Shown here piece by piece: positions 1 through 7,350 of a stretch of 22,113 bases of DNA. The DNA is taken from the NCBI GenBank assembly GCA_037135095.1, contig JBAXKZ010000024.1, forward strand, positions 1 through 22,113. Direction: 5' to 3'. The DNA comes from CAIMZW01 sp037135095. GTDB taxonomy: Bacteria > Actinomycetota > Actinomycetes > Nanopelagicales > Nanopelagicaceae. Position 1 is the stretch's first letter, and each line of letters opens with the position of its first letter. Both the position numbers and the translations under genes were made by a program. The notes below the pieces were generated by a model. That model did not search any database. It was not told the origin of the DNA and worked only from the letters and a program-made list of their open reading frames with translations.

Positions 1-52
1 CCGTGTACTTCTTTAACTCTTCGACGATCTCTGGAGTTACATTTTCAACTAA
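1..52 (-). other. Coding-like fragment at the left edge, possibly an inverted piece of the Dabb gene
   Basis: Read on the minus strand, these bases give LLVENVTPEIVEELKKYT, a natural amphipathic protein stretch. The plus strand has a stop (taa at 50-52) in the frame of the Dabb fragment that follows. The peptide resembles the first strand and helix of stress-responsive A/B-barrel (Dabb) proteins, which typically begin with a hydrophobic strand, a VTPE-like turn and a long helix. The minus frame also hits a stop just past the junction. It may therefore be the N-terminal part of the same Dabb gene in inverted orientation. The alternative is the edge of an unrelated minus-strand gene. The fragment is short, so the assignment is tentative. 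Confidence 0.3.
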
Positions 53-157
53 CAGGCTGCCTTAGATGCCTATCAAGTTCACCCGCTTCACCAAGAATTT
101 GTGAAATGGGTAGCGGATTACATTAGTGATCGCGTTGCTATTGATTATTTGGTGTAA
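53..157 (+). pseudogene. 3' end of a Dabb (stress-responsive A/B barrel) domain protein, broken at its 5' side
   Basis: The frame ending in taa at 155-157 encodes about 34 residues, including ALDAYQVHPLHQEFVKWV and ending in RVAIDYLV. The AYxxHPxH signature, the following helix and the final beta strand are what is expected at the C terminus of a roughly 100-residue Dabb protein, a small dimeric alpha-beta barrel. The frame is closed upstream by a stop at 50-52 and no start is visible, so only the last third is intact here. It overlaps the 3' end of the GntR gene tail-to-tail by 20 bp. The break may be real or an artefact of assembly or amplification at the sequence end. The biochemical role is unknown. 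Confidence 0.6.
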
Positions 158-809
158 ATACACCTGGATGGTTACTCAGTTCTAGCCGAGTTCGTCGAAT
201 ATGGCCATACAAAATTCGTTCGGCATCTTCGGCATCGCGCTTTTTGATTGCCGAAAGCATTAAGTGATGCTCATAATGTGCCGGCTTGAAACCGTCGTTA
301 GCCAAGAGTTTTGTGTAGGCGCGTCGATAATGTTGCGTCGTATTCCAGAGACGATTCACCATCTCACCAAGCAGAGAAGTTTGGGCGCCGGCATAAGTAA
401 GCAAATGGAATTCCCGATCTAGCTTAAGAAAAACTTCCACTTCCTTATTCTTCTCCAACGCTTTAACTATCTTTGAAAGCCGGGAAATCTGCTCGTCTGT
501 TAGTTCTGGGATACTCAATCTAAGTAGTAATGGCTCGATTCGTTCCCGAATTTGGTACATCTCTTCGCACTCAGCCAAACTCAATTCCGAAATCCATGCA
601 CCGGTGTGAGCCACCAGATTTATTAGGCCATCTGCTTCTAACATTCGAAGCGCTTCTCGTACCGGTGATCTACTGGCGCCAAATTGGGTCGCAATATCTT
701 CCTGACGAATTCGAGTTCCTGGGGGATATTCGCCAGAGAGAATTTCTTCTTTTAGCGCAGCAGCGATTCGATGGCTAGTGGCTAGATCACCTTCGGAACT
801 TACCGACAT
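138..809 (-). CDS. GntR-family transcriptional regulator, FadR/FCD subfamily
   Basis: This 223-residue protein has an N-terminal winged helix-turn-helix (about residues 12-75), with the GntR core PPGTRIRQEDIATQFGASRS followed by PVREALRMLEADGL. An all-helical FCD ligand-binding domain follows (about 80-210). The usual FCD metal ligands are visible: D131 and H135 in LDREFH, H181 or H182 in HYEHH, and H203 in GHIRR. FCD regulators normally bind small carboxylates through this metal and repress neighbouring catabolic genes. The ATG at 809 has a good ribosome site (aggag). The gene starts 10 nt after the VOC stop, so the two are co-transcribed. The likely targets are the paired repeats in the VOC/E1 spacer. 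The effector is unknown; a 2-oxo acid or related carboxylate is an inference from the neighbours. Confidence 0.92.
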   Translation of the reverse strand: MSVSSEGDLATSHRIAAALKEEILSGEYPPGTRIRQEDIATQFGASRSPVREALRMLEADGLINLVAHTGAWISELSLAECEEMYQIRERIEPLLLRLSIPELTDEQISRLSKIVKALEKNKEVEVFLKLDREFHLLTYAGAQTSLLGEMVNRLWNTTQHYRRAYTKLLANDGFKPAHYEHHLMLSAIKKRDAEDAERILYGHIRRTRLELSNHPGVFTPNNQ

Positions 810-818
810 TAATTGCTC

Positions 819-1346
819 CTATTTCTCTGGCTGGCTGGGATGCCAGAGTTTAATGGGAGCATCCTTTTCATAAGCTTTGCCATTAGGAAAACTAACCAGT
901 TCGAACTGCATTCCCCAAGGTGATAAAAAGTAGACCCAACGCTGTCCTTCGCTGGCGTTCTTGCTAAAAGTGGGCTCACTTAAGATTTGGACGTCATTTG
1001 CTTTTAAGTAGTCGAGGGCAGCATCAAAATCATCTACATAGAAAGCCAGGTGATGACCGCCGATATCGCTGTTCTTTGGTTGTGGCGCGGCATTCTCGAA
1101 CGGTTCGTATTGGAAAACTTCAAAATTTGGGCCGGTTTTGCACCGGAAGAACCGGAGTTCTCGCATTACGGTGCGAGGATGCACATTCAAATGTTCCAAC
1201 ATCCAATCGTCCTCGCGAACAAATGGCCCGAGTGCGTAGACCAATTCGCAGCCAATTACATCTACAAAAAACCGAGTCGCCTGTTCTAAATCAGGGACGG
1301 TAAAGCCAATATGTTCGGTTCCGCGAAGCCCAGGAAGTCCGGCCAT
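819..1346 (-). CDS. VOC-superfamily metalloenzyme (glyoxalase/extradiol dioxygenase-like)
   Basis: This protein of 175 residues has the paired beta-alpha-beta-beta-beta modules of the vicinal oxygen chelate fold. Module 1 starts at GTEHIGFTVPDLEQATRFF and module 2 at GGHHLAFYVDDFDAALDYL. Candidate metal ligands are H12, E76 (NFEVF), H98 or H99, and E149 (MQFELVSFP), in the order seen in glyoxalases and methylmalonyl-CoA epimerases. I place the start at the ATG at 1346 (MAGLPGL) because aaaggagcgcaaa precedes it. An upstream ATG at 1376 would put the operator-like repeat inside the gene and lacks such a site. It is the first gene of an operon with the GntR regulator and diverges from the E1 gene. 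The reaction cannot be assigned; isomerisation, epimerisation or ring-cleavage chemistry are all possible. Confidence 0.85.
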   Translation of the reverse strand: MAGLPGLRGTEHIGFTVPDLEQATRFFVDVIGCELVYALGPFVREDDWMLEHLNVHPRTVMRELRFFRCKTGPNFEVFQYEPFENAAPQPKNSDIGGHHLAFYVDDFDAALDYLKANDVQILSEPTFSKNASEGQRWVYFLSPWGMQFELVSFPNGKAYEKDAPIKLWHPSQPEK

Positions 1347-1365
1347 TTTGCGCTCCTTTGTTGGT

Positions 1366-1378
1366 ATTGGATCCAATC
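1366..1378. promoter_or_regulatory. Candidate operator copy 1 (ATTGGATCCAATC)
   Basis: It contains the perfect 12-bp palindrome ATTGGATCCAAT and matches copy 2 at 1428-1440 in 11 of 13 positions. It lies 20 nt upstream of the VOC start and overlaps a possible minus-strand -10 (TAAGAT, 1376-1381). Dyads of this size suit a GntR/FadR dimer. The assignment to the adjacent regulator is inferred. Confidence 0.5.
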
Positions 1379-1381
1379 TTA
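1376..1381 (-). promoter_or_regulatory. Candidate -10 element of the VOC-GntR operon (TAAGAT)
   Basis: On the minus strand TAAGAT fits the actinobacterial TAnnnT -10 pattern. It lies 29 nt upstream of the VOC ATG, which leaves room for the visible ribosome site. No convincing -35 is seen. Operator copy 1 overlaps its downstream edge, so bound repressor would block initiation. Confidence 0.35.
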
Positions 1382-1422
1382 GGCATAAATGGCAAAAAAG
1401 GGGAGAATTATTGCCAAAAACC

Positions 1423-1452
1423 TTGTGATTGGACTCAATCTGCCAATACAGT
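1423..1452 (+). promoter_or_regulatory. Candidate promoter of the E1-E2 operon
   Basis: A -35-like TTGTGA (1423-1428) is separated by 18 nt from a -10-like TACAGT (1447-1452, TAnnnT). Operator copy 2 fills the spacer between them, an arrangement typical of repression by promoter occlusion. The start codon lies at 1501 with a ribosome site (gaggag) just upstream, so this transcript would be leadered. Confidence 0.45.
1428..1440. promoter_or_regulatory. Candidate operator copy 2 (ATTGGACTCAATC)
   Basis: This second copy of the repeat has flanking arms GATTG/CAATC (1427-1440). It starts 62 bp from copy 1, close to six helical turns, so two bound dimers would sit on the same DNA face. It is placed inside the spacer of the candidate E1 promoter. 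Confidence 0.5.
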
Positions 1453-1500
1453 TGAGCCTTGCTGGTGCGCCCCCTGCGCGGCTCAATGAGGAGTAGTTAA

Positions 1501-3690
1501 ATGACTGAACATGTAGCGCTGACACCAAGCCAACCTTGGGTGGAACTTCGTACTACTGCCGAAGATTGGAAAGCGGCCGACCCGCAATTGCTTGCAACGA
1601 TGCTTGGGCAACTCCATTTAATTCGCGCCTTTGAAGAAGCGGTTTTGGAATTAGCCGGTGAAGGTTTAGTTCATGGTCCCGCTCATAGCAGCATCGGACA
1701 AGAAGGTGGTGCGGTCGGGTCCATTGTTGGAATGTCGAGCGCCGATGGCGTTAATGGAACACACCGCGGCCATCACCAATTTTTAGCAAAAGTAATTGAA
1801 TATGTTTCACAGGGAAAGTTAGATTTGAATAATTTGGTGACGCCGGATCTGCAAGTTGTTTTGCAGCGAACTCACGCTGAAATTTTGGGACTAGAGCAGG
1901 GCTATTGTGCCGGCCGAGGTGGTTCGATGCATTTGCAATACTTTGAAGCAGGCGCATTAGGAACTAACGCAATTGTTGGTGGTGGCGTTCCACTGGCTGC
2001 CGGAAATGCATGGGCACAAAAGCGGGCCGGTACCAATAATGTAACTGTCACATATTTTGGCGATGGCGCGGTAAATATTGGCTCGGCGCTAGAAAGTATG
2101 AACTTAGCTTCGGCTTGGAAGTTGCCACTCTGCTTCTTTATCGAAAATAATCTTTATGCGGTTTCAACCCACGTCAGTGAAGTAACTGGCGAATCTCGAC
2201 TCTCTGCTCGCGGGCTTGGATTTGGGATTCCGTCTTGGCGCGTTGATGGTATGGATCCATTAGCTGTTTACCTTGCAATGCAGGAAGCAAATGCTCGCAT
2301 GCGTGCTGGCGAAGGACCAACGGTTATTGAAGCTGAGGTTTATCGCTACTTTCATCAGAATGGCCCATTCCCTGGAAGTGCCTTTGGTTATCGAACCAAA
2401 GAGGAAGAGGCGCATTGGCGCGCTCGCGATCCACTGCTTCGAGTTGCAACTGAAATGATTGCATTGGGATTGATTGATCAAGCAGGAGTTGACTCAGTTC
2501 GAGAGCAAGCGATCGCGGCGAACAAGATTGCTGTTGCCGCTCTTGTGGAGGCAAATCCTGATCTACCTGGAAAGCGTCGGATTCGTCCAGAGCTTTGGCC
2601 AGATGTGAACTTTGTAAATATTGGAGTTCGCGGCGATGCCAGTGAATTGCTCGGAGCGCGCACCTTGGAACCTGATACCTATTCCGGTGCAACCAAGAGC
2701 GCTAAATTCGTTGATACCGTGGCTGCGGTATTGGACCGACGGATGGAAGAGGATGAGCGAATCATCATCCTTGGTGAAGATATTCACCGCTTAAACGGTG
2801 GCACAAACGGTGCTACTAAAGGACTTTCGAAGAAGTATCCAGACCGAATTTTGGGAACCCCAATTAGCGAAAATGCTTTCATGGGCTTAGGTGGCGGTAT
2901 GGCACTGGATGGTCGCTATCGCCCAGTCGTTGAGTTTATGTATCCCGACTTTATGTGGGTCGCAGCCGATCAGGTCTTTAACCAAGTTGGTAAAGCTAGG
3001 CATATGTTCGGCGGCAAGAATCCGGTTCCTTTGGTACTTCGCACCAAAGTGGCAATGGGTAGCGGTTACGGCTCGCAGCATTTAATGGATCCCGCCGGCA
3101 TCTTTGCTACCGCTCCAGGATGGCGAATTGTTGCTGCGTCGACCCCAGCTGATTACATCGGCTTGATGAATGCCGCGCTTAAATTGGAAGATCCGGTTCT
3201 AGTTTTGGAACATGTTGATCTATATCAAGATATGGGCGAGATTCCAGAGACCGATTTGGATTACCAGATTGAATTTGGGAAAGCCAACATCCGTCGCGCT
3301 GGCACCGAAGTAACGATCCTGACTTATCTGTCGATGGTCAAGCATTCATTGACAGCCGTTGAACAAATTGGAATTGACGGTGAAGTAATCGATCTTCGTT
3401 GGCTTGATCGAGCCAGTTTGGATTGGAAGACCATTGAGACCAGTATTAAAAAGACTAATAACGTCCTGATTGTGGAACAAGGCTCGAGGGGAACTTCATA
3501 TGGCGCATGGTTAGCCGATGAAATTCAGCGACGATATTTTGATTGGTTAGATCAACCAATTCAACGCGTAACAGGCGGGGAAGCCTCACCCAGTATCTCT
3601 AAGGTGTTGGAACGCGCTGCGATTGCTGGAGTTGAAGAAGTTGTAGCCGGACTTCAAATTGTGAAAGCTGGATTTGGCGGTGCTAACTAA
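1501..3690 (+). CDS. Fused alpha-beta E1 subunit of a 2-oxo acid dehydrogenase complex (thiamine diphosphate-dependent)
   Basis: This 729-residue protein joins an E1-alpha domain (about 30-365) to an E1-beta domain (about 400-729). The alpha half has HRGHHQF, GYCAGRGGSMHL and the ThDP motif running from GDGA (187-190) to the NN at 216-217. The beta half has the conserved GEDI (E426), PISENAF (E457), MYPDFMWVAADQ and the GSQH segment (H527). E1 decarboxylates a 2-oxo acid and passes the acyl group to the lipoyl arm of E2, encoded 1 nt downstream. In the alpha domain the usual GHxxxDP loop is replaced by YRYFHQNGPFPGSAFGYR, so the substrate is probably not ordinary pyruvate; this is an inference. 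The start at 1501 follows gaggag. Pyruvate or branched-chain 2-oxo acids cannot be excluded. No E3 gene is present. Confidence 0.92.
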   Translation: MTEHVALTPSQPWVELRTTAEDWKAADPQLLATMLGQLHLIRAFEEAVLELAGEGLVHGPAHSSIGQEGGAVGSIVGMSSADGVNGTHRGHHQFLAKVIEYVSQGKLDLNNLVTPDLQVVLQRTHAEILGLEQGYCAGRGGSMHLQYFEAGALGTNAIVGGGVPLAAGNAWAQKRAGTNNVTVTYFGDGAVNIGSALESMNLASAWKLPLCFFIENNLYAVSTHVSEVTGESRLSARGLGFGIPSWRVDGMDPLAVYLAMQEANARMRAGEGPTVIEAEVYRYFHQNGPFPGSAFGYRTKEEEAHWRARDPLLRVATEMIALGLIDQAGVDSVREQAIAANKIAVAALVEANPDLPGKRRIRPELWPDVNFVNIGVRGDASELLGARTLEPDTYSGATKSAKFVDTVAAVLDRRMEEDERIIILGEDIHRLNGGTNGATKGLSKKYPDRILGTPISENAFMGLGGGMALDGRYRPVVEFMYPDFMWVAADQVFNQVGKARHMFGGKNPVPLVLRTKVAMGSGYGSQHLMDPAGIFATAPGWRIVAASTPADYIGLMNAALKLEDPVLVLEHVDLYQDMGEIPETDLDYQIEFGKANIRRAGTEVTILTYLSMVKHSLTAVEQIGIDGEVIDLRWLDRASLDWKTIETSIKKTNNVLIVEQGSRGTSYGAWLADEIQRRYFDWLDQPIQRVTGGEASPSISKVLERAAIAGVEEVVAGLQIVKAGFGGAN

Positions 3691-3691
3691 G

Positions 3692-4921
3692 ATGGCAACC
3701 GTAATGAGAATGCCAGAAGTCTTGGCGAACGCGACCGAAGCCATTATTTCAAAATGGTTGGTTGCCGAAGGCGCCAGCTTCACCATCGGCCAACCGATCG
3801 CGGAAGTCGAAACCGAAAAGGCGATAGTGGAAGTAACAGCCGAAACCGATGGAATTTTGGGTCGGTATTTAGCAAAAATAGGTGCAACTACCGCGGTTGG
3901 GGCGCCGATCGCAGTTTTGTTATTGGCAGGTGAAGGCGAGGCCGATATTGCTAAGGCGCTTGCCGCTGAAGCGATCGATGTTGCGCCGGTTGCTGCACAA
4001 GTTGAGGTTCTTCAGAGCGCGGTCGCAAAAGTTGAAGCAGCGCCAGTTGAGTACGCTGGTGAACGGTTATTCGCGAGCCCGCTCGCTCGAAAGCTAGCGC
4101 GCGAGAATGGGATCAATACCAGCGCCTTAAAAGGCACTGGTCCAGGTGGTCGGATTGTTAAGAACGATGTTTTGGCCGCTTTTACTAGTGGTGGCGTGAA
4201 GAAGAGCGCTCCAGCCTCAGCACAAATAATTAGTGGCGATGGTTCGTACACCGCCACAGCACACACTCCTATGCGTAAAGCAATCGCTCGTCGGTTAACC
4301 GAGAGTAAGTCCACGGTTCCCCATTTCTATTTAACAGCGCCGGTGTTAGCCGATGATTTGCTGACTATGCGCAAGAAGTTGAATGAATGGTCGGAGAAGA
4401 AGATTTCGGTAACCGACCTAATTCTCAAGACCGTGGCGGCAGCTTTTTCTGATGTCCCAAAAGCGAATGTAATTTGGACGCCGGAAGAAATCAGGCAGTA
4501 CCAGAATGTAGATATTGCGATCGCGGTAGCTGCTGAAAATGGCTTAGTGACTCCGGTTGTTCGCGGGGTAAATCAAATGAATTTGGCGCAGCTAGGTGCA
4601 GCAACTGAAGATTTAATTGCGCGAGCTCGAGTTGGCCGACTAAAGCAGAATGAAATCGAGGGCGGCACTTTCTCAGTTACCAATTTGGGAATGTATGGCA
4701 CCGACGAATTCGCGGCAATTCTCAATCCCCCACAATCGGCCATTTTGGCGGTTGGAGCGGCGAAGCCGAAACCTGTTGTTATTGACGGGGCGATCGTCAT
4801 TCGTTCAGTTATTAACTTCACGCTATCCGTGGATCATCGTGCAATAGATGGGGCGTTGGCGGCCGAGTGGTTGGCAGCTTTCGTGAAGCGATTCGAAAAT
4901 CCGATGTGGTTGGTGGTTTAG
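3692..4921 (+). CDS. Dihydrolipoamide acyltransferase (E2) of the same 2-oxo acid dehydrogenase
   Basis: This 409-residue protein has three parts. The N-terminal lipoyl domain (about 1-78) carries the lipoylated lysine K43 in VETEKAIVEV. A peripheral-subunit-binding domain lies at about 126-162 (FASPLARKLARENGI to GRIVKNDVLAAF). A catalytic acetyltransferase-type core (about 188-409) ends with the active-site DHRAIDG, H382 and D386. A flexible Ala/Val/Glu-rich linker separates the first two. It takes the acyl group made by E1 and hands it to CoA. I choose the ATG at 3692, one base after the E1 stop, over a TTG at 3674 inside E1, because MATVMRMPE is the normal beginning of a lipoyl domain. 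E1-E2 coupling is tight, and E3 must come from elsewhere in the genome. Confidence 0.93.
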   Translation: MATVMRMPEVLANATEAIISKWLVAEGASFTIGQPIAEVETEKAIVEVTAETDGILGRYLAKIGATTAVGAPIAVLLLAGEGEADIAKALAAEAIDVAPVAAQVEVLQSAVAKVEAAPVEYAGERLFASPLARKLARENGINTSALKGTGPGGRIVKNDVLAAFTSGGVKKSAPASAQIISGDGSYTATAHTPMRKAIARRLTESKSTVPHFYLTAPVLADDLLTMRKKLNEWSEKKISVTDLILKTVAAAFSDVPKANVIWTPEEIRQYQNVDIAIAVAAENGLVTPVVRGVNQMNLAQLGAATEDLIARARVGRLKQNEIEGGTFSVTNLGMYGTDEFAAILNPPQSAILAVGAAKPKPVVIDGAIVIRSVINFTLSVDHRAIDGALAAEWLAAFVKRFENPMWLVV

Positions 4922-4938
4922 CAATCAAGAAATAGAAT
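4910..4938 (+). promoter_or_regulatory. Leaderless promoter of the PIG-V-like gene
   Basis: TTGGTG (4910-4915), 17 nt, then TAGAAT (4933-4938), with the ATG at 4946 only 7 nt after the -10. Transcription would start at or next to the A of the ATG. No ribosome site is visible. The -35 lies inside the end of the E2 gene. Confidence 0.55.
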
Positions 4939-4945
4939 TTGCGAT

Positions 4946-6055
4946 ATGGAGTGGGTGAAATCGAGAGCTGCTCAAAACTCTCTCACCGCCTCGCTTCCCA
5001 GAGCAATTCTAACTTTTGTTGCCATTCGCGGTGCCGTTCTTTTAGTTCTTGTTGCTATTTCTGAGCTTAAGAATCGTTCTGCTTATTCGGTCTTGGTCCG
5101 CTGGGATTCACAGTGGTATTCGCGAATCGCTGATCACGGTTATGGACATATCGTGGCGACGAGTGATGGCCGGCAGTTATCGGATTACGCCTTCTTTCCG
5201 CTCTATCCAGCCACGGAGCGCATTTTCCATTTTGTTACACAAATTTCTGCCGTTAATTGCGGATTATTTATTAGCGCCGTCGCATCGATTTTTGCGGCGG
5301 CCGGTATCTATCGGAGCGTCCACCTCGTATCCGGTGAACAGACCGCATTCATCACCACGATGCTATGGGCGCTGGTTCCCATTGGAATCGTGGAATCAAT
5401 GGCTTACACCGAGTCCCTTTTTACCGCTTTGGCGGCGTGGGCAATATTTTATATTTTGAAAAAGAATTGGGTAGCAGCTGCCGCTCTTGCGGTTGGCGCT
5501 GGGCTAACGCGCCCTATCGGTATTGCCGTTGTAGCAGCGGTAGTGGTTTGCGCACTTTATGAGCAAAAACGTCCTTATTTGGCAATCGCAATTGCACCAA
5601 TAGGTTTGGTGGGTTATCTATCTTTAGTTGGCTACCAACAAAAGAACCTTTTAGGTTACTTTGACGTTGCAACTGGTTGGCAGAATGGATTCGATGGTGG
5701 CGCCAATTTTCTGCAGTGGATTTGGAAATTACTTACGAGCGGCTCAGCATTTTCTGCGATTCTAATTTTATTTGGTATTGGAACGCTGATTCTTTTACTG
5801 CGTTCCTCAATTAAAGATCGTCAGCCGCTGGCGTTGTTAGTTTATTCCTCTTCAATACTTCTCTTGTCTTTTACTACTGCAAGTTATTTTGGCTCAAAGC
5901 CAAGATATCTCCTTCCTGCATTTGGTCTCTTGATTCCAATAGCAGCGCGAACCGCAAAATTAAAACTCGGAACCCAAATCGTTATCTTTTCCCTTTCGCT
6001 CATATGCTCGGCTGTCTACGGTGCCTTTTGGCTTTTAGGCGCTGGCCCACCATAA
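4946..6055 (+). CDS. Polytopic membrane mannosyltransferase, PIG-V-like family
   Basis: A 369-residue integral membrane protein with roughly eight to ten hydrophobic segments. After the first membrane helix (about 20-40) it has the family hallmarks RWDSQWYSRIADHGY (residues 52-66) and YAFFPLYPATERIF (about 81-94). These are shared by PIG-V/GPI-mannosyltransferase-2-like GT-C enzymes, where the acidic residue in the extracytoplasmic loop is catalytic. GT-C enzymes use polyprenyl-phosphate-linked sugars on the outer face of the membrane. In Actinobacteria this family probably decorates cell-envelope glycans or proteins; the acceptor here is unknown. The gene has its own leaderless promoter although it starts only 24 nt after E2, so it need not belong functionally to the E1-E2 operon. 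Confidence 0.8.
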   Translation: MEWVKSRAAQNSLTASLPRAILTFVAIRGAVLLVLVAISELKNRSAYSVLVRWDSQWYSRIADHGYGHIVATSDGRQLSDYAFFPLYPATERIFHFVTQISAVNCGLFISAVASIFAAAGIYRSVHLVSGEQTAFITTMLWALVPIGIVESMAYTESLFTALAAWAIFYILKKNWVAAAALAVGAGLTRPIGIAVVAAVVVCALYEQKRPYLAIAIAPIGLVGYLSLVGYQQKNLLGYFDVATGWQNGFDGGANFLQWIWKLLTSGSAFSAILILFGIGTLILLLRSSIKDRQPLALLVYSSSILLLSFTTASYFGSKPRYLLPAFGLLIPIAARTAKLKLGTQIVIFSLSLICSAVYGAFWLLGAGPP

Positions 6056-6088
6056 AAGATTTAGCAACATCGGGAGTCAATGCCTAAG

Positions 6089-6094
6089 TAGACT
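6089..6094 (+). promoter_or_regulatory. Leaderless -10 element of the first MFS gene (TAGACT)
   Basis: TAGACT fits TAnnnT and ends 6 nt before the ATG at 6101. No Shine-Dalgarno sequence or clear -35 is seen. Position and spacing match the other leaderless starts in this window. Confidence 0.5.
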
Positions 6095-6100
6095 GACTGT

Positions 6101-7327
6101 ATGTCCACCAAATTGCCTTCCAAAGTAAGAGTGATGCTCTTTGGCATCTCACTTTCTGCCGTTGGCAACGGCCTGGTCCTGCCCTACCTCTTTATTTACT
6201 TCCATAGCATTCGTGGGATTGGTTCGGCGCTGGCTGGAATTATTATTGGTTATGGAGCGCTTGCCTCATTGGCAATCTCGCCGCTGGTCGGAAATATGAT
6301 CGACCATTGGGGTCCTAAGCCAGTCCTAATGTTTTCTTTAGTAGTTTCTGGAATTGGTTATGCCAGTCTTAGTTTGGTCCACTCGGCAGCTAACGCCTTG
6401 ATTGTTATAACTATTTGTTCGTGGGGCCAAGCAGGAATGTGGCCCGCGCAAGGCGCGATAAATACTGAACTAACTCCCGATCACTTACGTGAACGGGTTT
6501 ATGGTTCCCAATTTGCGGTGATGAATTTGGGTTTAGGCGTAGGTGGGTTAATCTCCTCGACCGTAATTTCATTACACAACGCAAGAACCTTCGAACACCT
6601 CTATTGGGGCGATGGCGCTTCTTATATCGTTTATCTTTTCGTGGTTCTAACTCTTAAAGGCGCCGGTCATCGTAATAAAGAGGAGCGGGCAGAAAATAAG
6701 AAACTTGAAGGTGGCTGGAAGGATGTAATCGCAGATCGAACTTTTGTAAAAATCTGGTTTGTTGCACTCTTCGCCATTCTCTTTGGTTATAGCCAACTAG
6801 AAGTTGGATTCGCAGCGTTCTCGACAACCGTTGCCAAGCTACCTCCCTCACATATCGCTTGGGCCTATGCCGCCAACACCATGGTTATTGCTCTCTTTCA
6901 GTTGTGGGTAATTCGAAAAATAGAGCACATGCATCGCGGTAAAGCGATGGCCATTGCCGCATCATTCTGGGCACTTGCTTGGCTAACTCTTAGCTTTGCA
7001 GGTCTGTTCACAAATATCGCTCTAATAATGGTGATTCTCTGTCAGGTCATCTTCAGCTTCGGTGAAATGTTCTGGTCACCTTCGCTGCCATCGATCGTGA
7101 ATCAATTGGCACCCGATCACTTAAGAGGCCGTTATAACGCCGCGGCCGGAAACGCTTGGCAATTTGCCTTGATCATGGGTCCAGCGATGGCCGGCACACT
7201 TCTTGGCGCACACTTGCATTGGCTCTGGATCACGATCTTGATTTTGGGATTGGGACTGGTAGCGACCTTTGCGCTGCGACTGAAAATTCCAGAGCGTCCG
7301 GTAAGCCAATTAGATAGTTCAATCTAG
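6101..7327 (+). CDS. Major facilitator superfamily transporter (first of three)
   Basis: This 408-residue protein is hydrophobic throughout with about twelve predicted helices, a central charged cytoplasmic loop (residues about 185-208, KGAGHRNKEERAENKK) and the MFS loop 2-3 signature as GNMIDHWGPKPVL (about 65-77). Helix 1 contains AVGNGLVLPYLFIYF. A second-half counterpart of the signature occurs around PDHLRGRYNAAAGNAW. The length is normal for the family. It resembles drug/metabolite efflux members of MFS_1, but the substrate cannot be read from sequence. It stands alone between the mannosyltransferase and the small membrane protein operon, each with its own leaderless promoter. Confidence 0.85.
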   Translation: MSTKLPSKVRVMLFGISLSAVGNGLVLPYLFIYFHSIRGIGSALAGIIIGYGALASLAISPLVGNMIDHWGPKPVLMFSLVVSGIGYASLSLVHSAANALIVITICSWGQAGMWPAQGAINTELTPDHLRERVYGSQFAVMNLGLGVGGLISSTVISLHNARTFEHLYWGDGASYIVYLFVVLTLKGAGHRNKEERAENKKLEGGWKDVIADRTFVKIWFVALFAILFGYSQLEVGFAAFSTTVAKLPPSHIAWAYAANTMVIALFQLWVIRKIEHMHRGKAMAIAASFWALAWLTLSFAGLFTNIALIMVILCQVIFSFGEMFWSPSLPSIVNQLAPDHLRGRYNAAAGNAWQFALIMGPAMAGTLLGAHLHWLWITILILGLGLVATFALRLKIPERPVSQLDSSI

Positions 7328-7337
7328 GCGGTTGCTT

Positions 7338-7343
7338 TACTAT
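7338..7343 (+). promoter_or_regulatory. Leaderless -10 element of the small protein-amidase-MFS operon (TACTAT)
   Basis: TACTAT fits TAnnnT and ends 7 nt before the ATG at 7351. This decides the start codon: the earlier in-frame ATG at 7342 would lie inside the -10 itself. Confidence 0.5.
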
Positions 7344-7350
7344 GGGTCGC

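Noticed and set aside
1347..1376. Upstream ATG (1376) as start of the VOC gene
   Set aside because: The ATG at 1346 has a clear aaggag ribosome site and gives a normal N terminus; the longer form would put the operator-like palindrome inside the gene.
2324..2692. Minus-strand open frame of 122 codons inside the E1 gene
   Set aside because: It lies wholly within a strongly conserved gene and encodes no recognisable domain; a frame shadow.
3674..3691. TTG at 3674 as E2 start, overlapping E1
   Set aside because: The ATG at 3692 gives the usual lipoyl-domain start and lies one base after the E1 stop.
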